A DNA stretch of 64,000 nucleotides from Calliopsis andreniformis (lineage: Eukaryota; Arthropoda; Insecta; Hymenoptera; Andrenidae), in the NCBI RefSeq assembly GCF_051401765.1, contig NC_135068.1:1860001-1924000 (forward strand), in the 5' to 3' direction. Both the position numbers and the translations under genes were made by a program. Numbering within the stretch: the stretch's first letter is position 1; each line of letters starts with the position of its first letter. Positions 52,060 through 62,715 of this stretch are shown here, piece after piece. The notes under the pieces were generated by a model. The model searched no databases and was not told where the DNA came from. It worked only from the letters and a program-made list of their open reading frames with translations.

Positions 52060-52562
52060 TTCGTTATATTTCCCGAGCTAACGCATAATTCACTGATGCT
52101 TTGTCAATAGTACGCTATTTGCTTATATATTGGTGCTGGATGTAAAAATTTTACAAATAAGGAAGCTGCAAACATTATAAGAAATGCAACATTATTTTTT
52201 AAGAGAACGGTTGAGATGCGACCCATGGTTTCTTTCACAAAGTTGGTCCTTATGACCAGTAGAACACGATTAAACAAAAAAAATTTTGTTTTTTTTGACC
52301 TTGATTTTTAAGGTCAAGGTCAATTTTGCGGGGAGTGTTTTATGTCAATTTCCACCAAATCGTAGGTGTAGAATCACGCTATGGTGGTCGTGACATATAA
52401 TTTTGTGACACCCTGTACATGTGGTATCGCTTTTTGTTTCGCCATGTGGTTTGAAGGACATCGATTTCGTGGATTTACCTTGGTGTCCTTACGGCCACCT
52501 TGGCGCGGGAGATCTACGTGCATAGCACGATCTAATATTTTGTTTGCGATTATATATGTATA

Positions 52563-53252
52563 AAGAAGACGTTGAAACAACTACGTCGTTTTATCAGAAT
52601 GACCTCGTGGTACCGACGCTTCATTCCACAGTACGCGACGATAGCGAAACCTTTGACGCGGCTAACTAAGAAGGATCACTCTTGACAATGGACCGATGAA
52701 CAGCAAAAAGCATTCGAAGAATTACGAACGCTGGTCGCGATAGCGCCGACACTAACGTACCCGAATTTTGAACAAACGTTCGTGCTTCAAACCGACGCGA
52801 GCGGAGTAGGGCTAGGTGCAGTATTAACGCAGGAAATAGAGGGTATTGAACGCGTCGTGGCATTCGCGAGCAGGGTGCTAACCGAGGCAGAACGGAAATA
52901 TTCCACTACGAAGCAGGAATGTCTGGCAATTCTCTGGGCTACCAAAAAGTTCCGATATTACTTAGAAGGGTACAAGTTCATAGTTGTGACGGACCATCAC
53001 AGCCTTCGATGGCTTCGTAATCTAAAAGATCTGGTTGGCAGGTTAGCACGATGGACGCTGTCCCTACTAGAGTATGATTTCGAAGTCGTCCACCGAAAGG
53101 GTACCTTAAACGTGGTTCCGGACGCGTTGTCGCAAATGCATGAGGCCGAACCGGAACTACCGGCGATGGTAGGGATCAATCAGGATGAGGCGTATGAGGG
53201 TAACTCCACTGCGAAGAGCAGTGAGGACACGGAGGTCGACGGGAACGAATAG
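52563..53252 (+). pseudogene. Gypsy RT end and RNase H fragment
   Basis: It begins inside RT (LKQLRRFIRMTSWYRRFIPQ, a stop at 52685, WTDEQQKAFEELR). RNase H follows with LQTDASGVGLGAVL, YSTTKQECLAILWA, TDHHSLRWL and the tail EYDFEVVHRKG...VPDALS. The open part from 52782 holds 156 codons. Sequence before 52563 is non-coding and unrelated, so the 5' part of the element is lost. It is a different family from the element at 39-48 kb. Confidence 0.85.
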
Positions 53253-53880
53253 TACCAGAAACGCGTATTAGAGATTCAAAAACAACCAAAACGTTTCCCC
53301 CGCTGAAAACTAGAAGGCGATCGTTTATATTTGTTAGCGTCAATGTATTTTATAAGCGAATTGAGGGTGAACGGTTCCACGCCGTCTTGTCTTCGAGGGT
53401 TTTATGTATGGGACTTAGGCTATGTGGCTTTGAATGAGGGTGCGTGAGACTAAACAGCCTCGACGCCAGGCGATGGCTGATGACCACGTTGGGTCTCCCA
53501 GCTATCGGGTGTTGAGGGATTGAATGTTTATGTGAAGAGATAGAGAGTTTGGAAATAGCAAGCGGCCTGACGCCGCGTAGCTAAAGAATTGGGACTTTGT
53601 TCCTGAAGGATCTGGCCACGGAGTGGGGAGAGTCTTTTGACTCTCTGGCAAGAGGACTGTGTCAAGGGACACGCCACTTACCCCAGAACCTTGAACGAGG
53701 AATCAAATTAGAAAAGTTTCTAACATATTACTACCGTCGGGACGTATTAATAGACCAAATACTCCACACAGATCTGGTAAAAAAAAGCTGAAGGCCACGT
53801 CGCAATGTTGCTGGGTCTTGTTCTCAGTATCCTGCTTTTAGGTTGGTTTTTTCTGTTGGGTCACATCCTCTGAAGAAGAA
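53253..53880. other. No gene recognised
   Basis: The region between RNase H and the next ORF of the Gypsy remnant. Only a short frame (53597-53791) with no motif. Confidence 0.5.
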
Positions 53881-54318
53881 ATGCCCAGAACTCGTAGCAA
53901 GTTCAAAATTAAAGGAGAGTGCGTTGAGTCCGTAGAATCATTTCCAAGTGCAGCATCCGTCAATGCAGAGTCCACATCAAGTACAGCGTCAATCGACACC
54001 ATGAGTACTGTAAGTGAAGCTAACCACGATGTAGCGTTTGTGGAAGAATCGATGAAGATTCTTCTCAACATTGCCCAAAAAGTAGGGTCACACTTTGGAT
54101 CGCCAGTTTTTGTCTTCGACTTCGGAGAGAATGCCAAGAAAGGAGAACAAGGATTACACGAGGGATTTAGATATGTAAAATCACTGGGTAGATATTGGGT
54201 AATATCTCATGCAGCTCAAGCGACATTCGATGAATCGCATTTTAGGAAGAGAGTTCCGGAAGGAATCGAAGTATTTAAGAATAGTCTAGGTTTATACATA
54301 AAGCCCAAAAGCGTATGA
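53881..54318 (+). CDS. Unrecognised 145-codon ORF between RNase H and integrase
   Basis: ATG 53881 opens MPRTRSKFKIKGE. The N-terminal half is Ser/Glu-rich and looks disordered. The C-terminal half is globular-looking (MKILLNIAQKVGSHFG, KSLGRYWVISHAAQATF, KNSLGLYIKPKS). I do not recognise it. Its position, where Gypsy pol normally has only a linker, suggests either an extra domain of this family or a piece of foreign or host sequence. Codon use and openness look coding. Confidence 0.5.
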   Translation: MPRTRSKFKIKGECVESVESFPSAASVNAESTSSTASIDTMSTVSEANHDVAFVEESMKILLNIAQKVGSHFGSPVFVFDFGENAKKGEQGLHEGFRYVKSLGRYWVISHAAQATFDESHFRKRVPEGIEVFKNSLGLYIKPKSV

Positions 54319-54504
54319 AAGGATGCGTCCCAAATTTGGGAGAGCAGCCGGGCTGGGGCGGGGACGAGATGCAGTCAGCGGCGGCGTGTGATTCGTTCTC
54401 ACGTGAGCCAGTCGGGCGGTAGCTGTCGAACCATTAGTGTTACGCTTGGGGTGCTTCATCTTCCGGGCATTGATGGGGGTTTTTTTTTTAAGTTTGTACC
54501 ACTC

Positions 54505-55105
54505 CTCCCCCAAAGAAAAGAAATATTAAAAGAGGCTCATGAAGACCCACAGTCCGGGCACCTAGGGATAGAAAAGACCTATCGTAGAATTACTGTGTGA
54601 TATTATTGGCCGGGGCTATTTAAAACCGTGGTTAACTTCGTTCGAGCATGCCTCACGTGCCAGCAAACGAAACTAGAGCAGGCAGTCCCGGTGGGCCTCA
54701 TGGGCACGCGGAGTGTCGCGGAGCCCTGGGCGGTAATCGCGGCGGATATTATGGGGCCGTTTCCACCGAGTAAGAAGGGATTCGCGTATCTCTTCATGAT
54801 TCAGGATATATTCACGAAATGGATTGGGTGCCCGGCTCTGCGGAAAGCTACAGGGGAGAAAATCGCGGAGTCGTTGGGGGAATTCGTGTTCTCAAGGTGG
54901 GGAACACCAAAAGTCCTAATTACCGACAACGGCACAGAATTTGTGAATAGAAACCTGAAAAATCTAACCACCGAATACGGCATTTAACATTCCACCACGC
55001 CCCCATACCATCTGCAAGCGAACCCAGTGGAGTGCGTAAATAGAGTATTAAAAACAATGATAGTAGAGTTCCTCGGGAAAAATTGGCCTAGCATAAACGA
55101 TTTCG
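54505..55105 (+). pseudogene. Gypsy integrase fragment
   Basis: The zinc site is HEDPQSGHLGIEKTYRRI, then CLTCQQTK, split by TGA at 54598. Asp lies in AADIMGPFP and Asp in LITDNGTEFVN. A stop at 54985 comes before the Glu region NPVECVNRVLKTM. The frame ends abruptly at about 55105, where unrelated AT-rich sequence begins. Two stops make it inactive. Confidence 0.85.
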
Positions 55106-55602
55106 ACGGTCGATGACCAGGATCGGTACAGTGACCCAGTGACACAGGTTTACAAACTACAGGTGAAGTTTGTTCTCCTCTTCCTTTATTTTTTGTTGTA
55201 TTGCTTTTTCGTTTATACGTTATGCGAATAAGAAATTTACATATTCGTGTTTTTACGTTGCACGTAGTTTTCCTCGATTTTAAGTAATTATTCACTTCAG
55301 GTGATAAACAAAAAAAGGACTCGGTGTTATTTATTATGTCGCTTTCAGTTTTCATATTAATGCTATTTTCTTCGATGTATGACGACTTTCTTGTTCGGAG
55401 TACAACTGTAGCATCTAGCGCGCGTACCCAACGCTACCGCGGTCGCTCGGGCAGCAAACTCGCGCTCTCATTGGCCAGTGTTTTTCGTTAATAACTCGTT
55501 AACGAAGCCTTATCATTTTCGCCGAGGAAAAAGTTGTTTCGAATCACCCCCTGAATCACCCTTTTTAAGGAACTGCGACATTTTTGTTACACCCTGTATA
55601 CA
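55106..55602. mobile_element. Unidentified insertion ending in ACACCCTGTA
   Basis: This AT-rich stretch separates integrase from its downstream zinc-knuckle ORF. Its right end GTTACACCCTGTA (55587-55599) looks like the terminus of a TA-flanked DNA transposon (CAGGGTGTAAC), but no matching left end is visible. Confidence 0.4.
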
Positions 55603-55619
55603 ACGTAACTACCCGGGGT

Positions 55620-56337
55620 TCCCGAGGGAACTCCAAGAGGGGAATTCCAGAATCTCGGTGGCGGAGTATACCACCGATGGGGCGAGGATTAGCGACCCAC
55701 CCAAAACACGGGATAGCGGAACCCAAACCCCCAGAAACCCAACCGCCGAGACACAGATACAGGCCGGGTCGGGCTGCACTTCCATCGTAGGAGTGGATGT
55801 GCAGACGGACCCGGAAGTAATAGGGTTAGACGAATTGAACCAATTCCTGGGGATAGAGGAGGAACCCGAGGGTCGGGGCCCTACTGGTATCGAGAGGAAC
55901 CCGTGCAGGAGTGGTACAAGCCGGCACAACACCAGCCAGCAACGGGGAAAAAATACCCCACGGAGAGGAGCAGATGGGGACCTTGAGGAGGAAGATCAAA
56001 CTCCGAGCGAGGGCCAGGCCCCTAGGAAGCGGGCTAAAAGGAAGAGAGGTGGAAGAAGAACACACAAGTGCCCAAAATGCTTCAATTGCGGAAGATGGGG
56101 CCACGATTACGGAAATTGCCCGCTTGCCCGGAATTTTGTTACCGCTGCGGCTTCCGGGGGGTCACTGTCGCGGCGTGTCCCAGGTGCCGGGAAGGGTGGG
56201 AAAAGTTGGGACCCTATATTCCCGGCCTTGGGAACGTGCCGCGAGAGGTGACCCTGATCACGGAGGACCGCATTAAAGGTTACCTGGCCACCCTCGCAGA
56301 GGAAGAGCGGAGGGAGAGACAGCGATCCGGGGGATGA
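55620..56337 (+). CDS. Zinc-knuckle ORF of the Gypsy remnant
   Basis: From about 55610 the frame reads PGFPRELQEGNSRISV, an acidic/polar segment (DELNQFLGIEEEPEG), a basic stretch (RKRAKRKRGGRR) and a CCHC knuckle CFNCGRWGHDYGNC (56078-56119). The second Cys cluster (EFCYRCGFRGVTVAACPRC) and its tail (GPYIPGLGNVPREV, to 56337) are one frame over. A small frameshift near 56125 therefore splits it. Same architecture as 34896-35678 and 58310-58735. A nucleocapsid-like nucleic-acid-binding role is inferred. Confidence 0.6.
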
Positions 56338-56740
56338 AGGAGCTAGCAGGTGAAGGTCGAAGGGGAGGGGTAAGGTCGACGCGGGTGGGTACAAGAGCTC
56401 AGGGAGTCGACCTCCCATCCCCACATCACCCATGAGGGTACCACCTATGGTCCCGGTGGAGAATCGAATGGACGCGCGTGCGGAGCCCGGCAGCATGGAT
56501 AGCAAGTACGCGATTAGGAAACCAGCCTGTCGGTAGGTCTCAAGTGAGCAAAAATTTTCTTTTTTGGAAACTAGCGGGGAGTGGTTGTGGCTAGGAGGAA
56601 TGCAGGTTCCCTTGATTTTGATCGGTAAACATGTAATTGAAAGTACAGAAACGGTAGGAAAAACAATCGAGGGTACCTGTTCGCTCGAAAATCGATCGAA
56701 GCAATAGCCAGAAACCATCACTGTGGACGAACGTGCGCAG
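56338..56740. other. 3' UTR-like sequence, no gene
   Basis: Sequence after the zinc-knuckle ORF, with nothing recognised. A 214-codon minus-strand frame over the ORF and this region (56107-56751) has no motif and is rejected. Confidence 0.4.
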
Positions 56741-57968
56741 ACATGGCACAAGTGCCAGTCACAAAGCCGAACCCTTCCCGGGGCAAGAGAGGCCTTTAGT
56801 GCGCACCATCGGGAGTCTAACGCATTACTAACGCCTATTTTGCATCCTAGCTAACAGAGTTCTCTCAGCAGCCTAGATGGTAGCATTGGCAGGAGACAGG
56901 TGCGAGACCACCACGGCACCACCGACACGGTCTCTTCCGGCGGATCTTCAGAATCGGGGAGCGGCCAGGGTACCCACCGCTCCAGAGTCACTTCACCCAG
57001 CGAGTGACACGTCGCCTAAATTGGGAGGCTGTCGTAACCCATCGTGCCACTCAGGGAGGACACATGATGGGAGGACACATGATGGGAGGACTGACCCACG
57101 CATGTACGAGGACGCACCGATGGATGGGGACCAGCCGACGCGCGCGAGGTTGGCCACCTCGCCCCGCGTTCCGGGGAGAGGTCCTCAACGGAGAGATGCA
57201 GGGACGGAGCCACGGGAGCCATCTCGCGGGCAGAGGATGGCAGCGGACCCCGGAAGTGCGACGTCTAATATTGCGCCTCGGGTCCACGCCGCAAGACGAG
57301 TTCTAGGGGGACTCAGGGAGGCCCTGCCAATCAGCCGTCAATCTTTGAACGGCGCTACAAATTATTGGTCGCGAGATCGCGCGAGATGAGCGAGCCAATC
57401 GGGGCACGGTGAGGCAAGCGTCGCGTGTCGAGATCCTGCCGCACGCAGCGATCTAGGCCTTCTTCTTGTGCTGGACGCTGACCAGGTCGCAAGTGGTAAG
57501 TCTTCCTCCATTGTTCTCCCCGATTGACTCGGATTAGATCCGTTCGTAAGCGGAATCTTGAGGGCCGACTCCTGGTGGTCGTGTGGGCCGTGCTACAGGA
57601 GAAAAACCTTCGCGTCTGGGTTTCTCGAAGCCTACGGGCTCGGCTAAACGGCGAGTCCGCGGCTTAACGGCGTCATAGCGAACGGTTGTTGCGTGCGGGT
57701 ACATCGTCGTCGCTCGAAAACCTTTGTTACGCGATAGCTGTAGCGGGGAACGGGTACCTGCCCGCAGCCACGTGTCGCAAAACCGTGTTTTGACTGGCGT
57801 TCTCGCCGTAAGAACCCGACATCCCAGAAACGTTCCTCACACCGCGCTCGAAAGAACCTCGTCCCTCTCCGCGCGAAGAGCTAGCCCGGGCCGGGGTTTG
57901 CAAAACGGGAGATGCGTTCTACGCCGGTATCGAAAGATACCTGGCGCCCACGGAAAAATCAAGGCGTG
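56741..57968 (-). mobile_element. Inverted partial copy of the 1.4-kb LTR at 9772-11208
   Basis: It begins with the reverse complement of the LTR 3' end (GGCACAAGTGCCAGTCACAA) and ends at the complement of GTCCCACGCCTTG, so about 65 bp of the LTR start is missing. It carries a local duplication of ACATGATGGGAGG (57062-57087). Encoded frames are the same low-complexity ones as in the first copy. Confidence 0.8.
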
Positions 57969-58280
57969 GGACGAGTAGTGGCGGGATTGCTTATTAATTT
58001 TTGTAGAAATGTGACAGCGAAGAAATGATGCTGGGAGATGGTAAGTTTTATTAACCTTAACCCTCCGGGGGATGCGCCTGCTAGTGTTACAAAAAGTGGC
58101 ACGTCCGTCGGAGGGCTAAAAAAAGAGACATCAGAACATTAAATTATACAAATTTATTTTCCAAATATAGACATTATATTCAACGAAGTCGATCCTACGC
58201 CACCACCGCCGCCACTGCCGTCACCAACACCGCCGCCGACGCCGTCACAGTAAGGGCCTCCTGCCAGTGACAGTAAATAC
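57969..58280. other. No gene; short CCG/CCA-rich repeat
   Basis: Contains CCRCCGCCG-type low-complexity sequence at 58199-58252. No gene. Confidence 0.5.
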
Positions 58281-58735
58281 CGTGACGTTGCGCATGGCGC
58301 CGTCCCCATTTGCGGAATTACGAAGGGGCCCAGACATGGCGACCCTGCTCCGACGTCTCGAGGGGCTAATCGGAAGAGCGACAGAGGGACCAGGGGACGG
58401 TAGTCGGATCATGCCAACCGATTCACCGGCAAGGGGAAAAGACCCCCAGCCCAAATCAAACTGCCGGAAGGAAGGAAGAGATGCGAGCTCATCTACAACC
58501 CCCGATCGTCCATTGCCGTCGAGGCCCAGGGTGGGCTCGAATTATTAGCCTCACCCCGCCACAGCCGCCCAGGATACCCAGGACCTCCATCTAAACCAGA
58601 CCGCCGCATCTGTTGGCGATGCGGAGACAGAGGCCACGGGTTTCGGCAGTGCCCCGAATTGGTGGGCATATTTTGTTACCGCTGCGGGGCCTTTGGCGAG
58701 ACGGTGTGGACGTGCGGCGAATGCCGCATAAATAA
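58281..58735 (+). pseudogene. Gypsy zinc-knuckle ORF fragment
   Basis: 58281-58306 repeats the LTR-start motif GTTGCGCATGGCGCCGTCCCC. A polar segment (ATLLRRLEGLIGRATEG) and, in a shifted frame, CWRCGDRGHGFRQC and FCYRCGAFGETVWTCGEC (58604-58725) follow. These are close to the peptides at 35427-35530. It is cut at about 58735 by Tc1-like sequence. Confidence 0.65.
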
Positions 58736-59215
58736 AAGAAGAAAGTATGTATGGCGTAAGGAAGGAAACGCATTCAAAATAAATATTATAACTCCAAAAA
58801 AAAAAGAAAAATTGGTCATCTCAAAATTATTGAAGGTATTCTGACAGCTGCAAAATATATTGACACACTGAAGGAAAATTTATTTACATCTATTGAAAAA
58901 TTTGGGGAAAATCGTATATATCAGTTCCAATAGGACAACAATCCTAAACATACAGCGAAATTTTAAGAAATTTTTCATCGAACAAAATATACAACAGCTC
59001 TCTTGGCCACCACAAAGTCCTGATCTGAATCCGATTGAACACCTATGGGAAGAACTGGATCGTCGAATACTTCAAAAAGAAAGATATAAAAAATCAAAAT
59101 TCATAGAAGCATTAAAAAAGGCTTGGAATGAAATAGACTCGGAGACCCTAATAAAATTGGTATTAAGTATGCCTAATCGATTACTGGAAGTCATATGATC
59201 GAAAGGCTACCAAAC
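58736..59215 (+). pseudogene. Tc1-like transposase, internally deleted
   Basis: YVWRKEGNAF, as after the first catalytic block, is followed after a deletion by QLSWPPQSPDLNPIEHLWEE (catalytic Glu) and the usual C-terminus ending LVLSMPNRLLEVI. Only the last ~100 residues are continuous (58893-59198). It has no first or second Asp, so it is dead. Confidence 0.8.
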
Positions 59216-60845
59216 GTCATATTAAAAATATTAACGTTTGTTACTGTTAACTATTTTTTATAGCGTCAACATAATTTCCGATTTGCCTATATTAAGCAAT
59301 ATTTCTTTATTTTGTTATTCTCTAGTAAAAATTATTATTTAGTAGCAATTATTAACATTGTAAATATTAGTAATAGTTGAATAAATATATTTCTGATACT
59401 AAGTATTTGGTCATTATACTTTTTTTCGTAATTTTTAGTGAAATCGAATTCGTCAATTTAAATACCGACGCGAGTGTATTAACAAGGGCCCACTACCGCG
59501 GCCGCGGTGGGCGTGGCATTTAAAAAGATTAAATAAAATTTATTAATTTTTTATCGAAGAAAGCGTTTATTTATTTACATACGTACTTTTCTTTAAGTAT
59601 ATTTTTTATCTAAGAAAGCGTTTTTTATAAACTCACTTTTTTTTAATGTAACGATGAATCAGAATTTTCGCGGTTAACATTAATATTTGTTGTAATAGCC
59701 ATACATTTTTATTGTACTTTTTCTTTGAATATGTATTATATCAATTTTTGAAATTTCTATTACATCACAGAAGATAAATTTATCAACTAGTTAATTACAA
59801 ACTGAAAGCAGTTAAACAATCAAATGATAATGTTTTAAATGAGAATACGCATGTCACCACGTGCGAATGAAAATGATTCTTCGTTCTATAACCTTCTACT
59901 GCAGATAACCTCCATGCCAATCCAGTGATGTTATATGATAGGGACCAATTAGGAAAACTGCAAACAACTTCTCTGAGCAAACTATTATTATTTTTTTACT
60001 TTATTTGAAAGTTGAAATAAAAAACGAGAAATTTGTAATAAACACTAATAAACAATAGAAGTACAAACAATACATATACTACTTCCTAAATGTCCACCAG
60101 TCTCAAAAACGAAAGCATTCACATAATTTAATGCCACTTTTTAATGGAAATGACAACTTACAGTCGAACTTTCTAAGGATAGTGTTTTTCATAGAAAAAA
60201 CGCCTATTATTGTTTTGGGTATGGAGATACCGATCCTACATGTTTTTATTTCATTTATGTTTTGCAGTAAAGGGTATTCTTTCGTGATAAAAATTCACTC
60301 CTTGTATTAATAATTACCATATAAAATGTACTAAAAAAATGTTGTCGAATAAACTGTTACAAAATCTTCAAATGTTTGATGTTTGACAAGAAATATCTTT
60401 TAAGTCCCAGAGAATCCCGCAGTTTAGCAAATTGAAATATTTTCCGGACACCTTCTTCTAAATAACTATAAAAAAATCGATTCCCCCCTCATCCCACTGT
60501 TCAGAATATTATTGTTTGAAGTCATTATCGTTGGACGCGTCATCGCATCTATCCTTGAAACTCCGCGAAGAGAGGAGCTAAACATCCGCCTTGTTCGAAC
60601 GAACTGTTTAGATTATAAGACTTACTATGTTTATGCTATGCTTTTGATAAGACTTCTTCGGCCGTCTTTCGAAGGTTGGCTCATTTAGTTACATCAGAAC
60701 CATCCGAGCATTCATAGCGAGCGTCCAAAGCACTTTTTTTATTCAAAAAGTTATTGCATTAAGTTTTGTTTCCTTTTAAGTTTTATGTTTTACAATTTGT
60801 GTTTTTTGTTTTGTAAGTATTTATTTCTATGCATCCCTATATATA
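59216..60845. other. No gene recognised
   Basis: 1.6 kb of AT-rich DNA with only very short frames. No repeat structure is visible apart from homopolymer runs. Confidence 0.55.
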
Positions 60846-61070
60846 CAGTTGCGGACAAAAGTTTCCGAACGATATCAATTTTTGTATTCCATGCAATTTT
60901 ATGTTTCATTTGGAGTTATAAACAAATCTAATTATGCACATCAATAGAAAATTTAATGGTCTACAGGAATGCACCGAAATCATCTTTATAAAAGGTATGT
61001 TTAGTTTCTTATAATTAAATTTTACATATTTGCCTGAAATTTGGCCCGACAAAAGTTTCCGAACGATTTA

Positions 61071-62705
61071 TTAATATTTAGTTGTACATCCTTTACTGTT
61101 AATGACGGCTTGGCACCTATTTGGCATACTTGTAATAAGTCTTTGCAGATAGGATTCGGATAAGGACATCCAATTTCGGCTTATTTCTGCAAATAAATCG
61201 TCACCATTTGAAAATTTTCTGCCTTTCATTAATGTTTCTACCTCACTCCATACATTTTCTATTGGATTGAGGTCCAGCGATTGAGCAGGCCAATCCAAAA
61301 TCTTAATTTCTTTACTTTGCAGCCACGCTTTAACTGATCTGGCTGTGTGTTTGGGGTCGTCGTCGTGTTGGAACAACCAATCATGTGGCATGTTGTTTGT
61401 AGTATATGGCAACATTGTGTATTGTAGAATTTCACGATATTGTATTTGATCCATCCTACCATTAACACTAAACCTACCATGACGGGTCAAATGACCCATT
61501 TTAAACTTTTTGTCAGGATTTCTTGAAAATAACATTATCACATCGCCATTTGCCTTTACGACTGTAATTAAAAAATACATCGAATGTATTTTTCAAGATT
61601 TACTCCTCTCTTGTTAATTTTTTTACTGAGAAATATATGTAATCTGCCCTAACTACCGCAAGGGGTCATTTGATCCGTGCAAAGATTCTGTATCTTGATT
61701 TGTATTTCTTGTCATACGAAACCGCTGTATTGGACATTCTTGTTATTGCGTGATATATTTTGCTGCATTGTGCTATATTTGTTGTTGGCTGACGGATGAA
61801 TAGCCAATTTCACTCTACTCAAAGCGACTATTACAGTAAAAATTTCAAGTTATAGTGCTATTTTGCGAATCAAGAATTCTTATTTCATCATTTGACTAAT
61901 AATTCTTATCCCCAAAATGTCGAAACATTCAAAATATTTGAAATCATTAGAAATTATAAATAACATAGATGAAGAGTGTTCGGAATTTAGTGAAGAGAAA
62001 CTATCTGAAAGTGAAGTGGATAACATAAAACAATATAGTGATTGATTTGACACTACGGACGAATGTGAGACCTCAGGTAAAGAAAGTGAAGACGAGTAAA
62101 TTTAAATGTACGAAGAGGACATAAGAGAAAAAGACCGTTATCGAGTTCAGAAAGTGAAAGTGATGTGGAAGACCGATGTACTGAAATTGCGGCTGATTGT
62201 ACAATTTTTATGTTTTTTAAATTTAATATATAAACTATTTTGAATCGTTATTTGAAAAAAATTGTTTTATTCAGGTATCAAATTGGCCTAATTGATATAT
62301 TTTTCGCTAGACATAGTAATATATGTAACATTTTAAAGACGGGTCATTTGACCCGCTTTGGTAGAAATAGGAATACATGAAGTATCGGTAGATTTAGTGT
62401 TAATACGGTACAGAGAACCAACACCATGCCATGAAAAACAACTCCAAACCATTACATTTCCCCCTCCAAATTTGATGGTACTTTTCGTGTATTTCACATC
62501 GAATGGCTTGTTAATCGGACGACGAACGTATCCGTTCCCATCGACTGAATACAAGTTAAATTTGGATTCGTCGCTCCATAATACTTTTTTCCAGCCATCG
62601 ATTGTGTACTCTACGTATTTACGTGCAAATAGTAAACGTGCTTTTATATTTCTTTTTGTAAGTAATGGTTTCTTTGCAGGTCGTCTTCCGTGTAAGCTAA
62701 TGTAA
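61071..62705 (-). pseudogene. Tc1-like transposase interrupted by a piggyBac MITE
   Basis: On the minus strand the N-terminal piece (62705-62404) reads GRRPAKKPLLTKRN and WKKVLWSDESKFNLY (first Asp) up to HGVGSLYRI. The piece after the MITE (61462-61071) continues with GRMDQIQYREIL, FQHDDDPKHTARS (second Asp), SLDLNPIENVW (Glu) and the C-terminus. The two join cleanly at TTAA. The DNA-binding N-terminus is missing. Confidence 0.85.
61466..62399. mobile_element. piggyBac-derived MITE, 934 bp
   Basis: The ends CACTAAACCTACC and GGTAGATTTAGTG are flanked by TTAA (61462-61465, 62400-62403). Subterminal GGGTCAAATGACCC palindromes are near both ends. Inside, ATG 61917 opens a short acidic peptide (SEFSEEKLSESEVDN) like a piggyBac transposase N-terminus, stopped after ~42 codons. 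The rest of the gene is deleted, so it moves only with help from another copy. Confidence 0.88.
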
Positions 62706-62715
62706 TGACTGTTTG

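Larger units (their letters stand above)
49988..52415 (+). mobile_element. TA-flanked transposon with ~255-bp inverted repeats (IS630/Tc1-mariner type)
   Basis: The ends CAGGGTGTCACAAAATTATA and the reverse complement at the right are flanked by TA (49986-49987, 52416-52417). The inverted repeats extend to about 50240 and 52140, including a run of T/A and a tandem GACCTTGA motif. It encodes a DD-E transposase and also carries an inverted partial copy of it. Confidence 0.85.
60846..62715 (-). mobile_element. Tc1-like transposon, split by a MITE and 3'-joined to Transib debris
   Basis: The left end CAGTTGCGGACAAAAGTTTC after TA (60844-60845) and an inner direct repeat GACAAAAGTTTCCGAACGAT (61047-61066) show doubled IR/DR-type ends. 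The other end is missing. At about 62715 the sequence passes into Transib-like DNA. Confidence 0.75.

Noticed and set aside
56107..56751. 214-codon minus-strand ORF
   Set aside because: Antisense to the zinc-knuckle ORF and crossing into the adjacent LTR; no motif.
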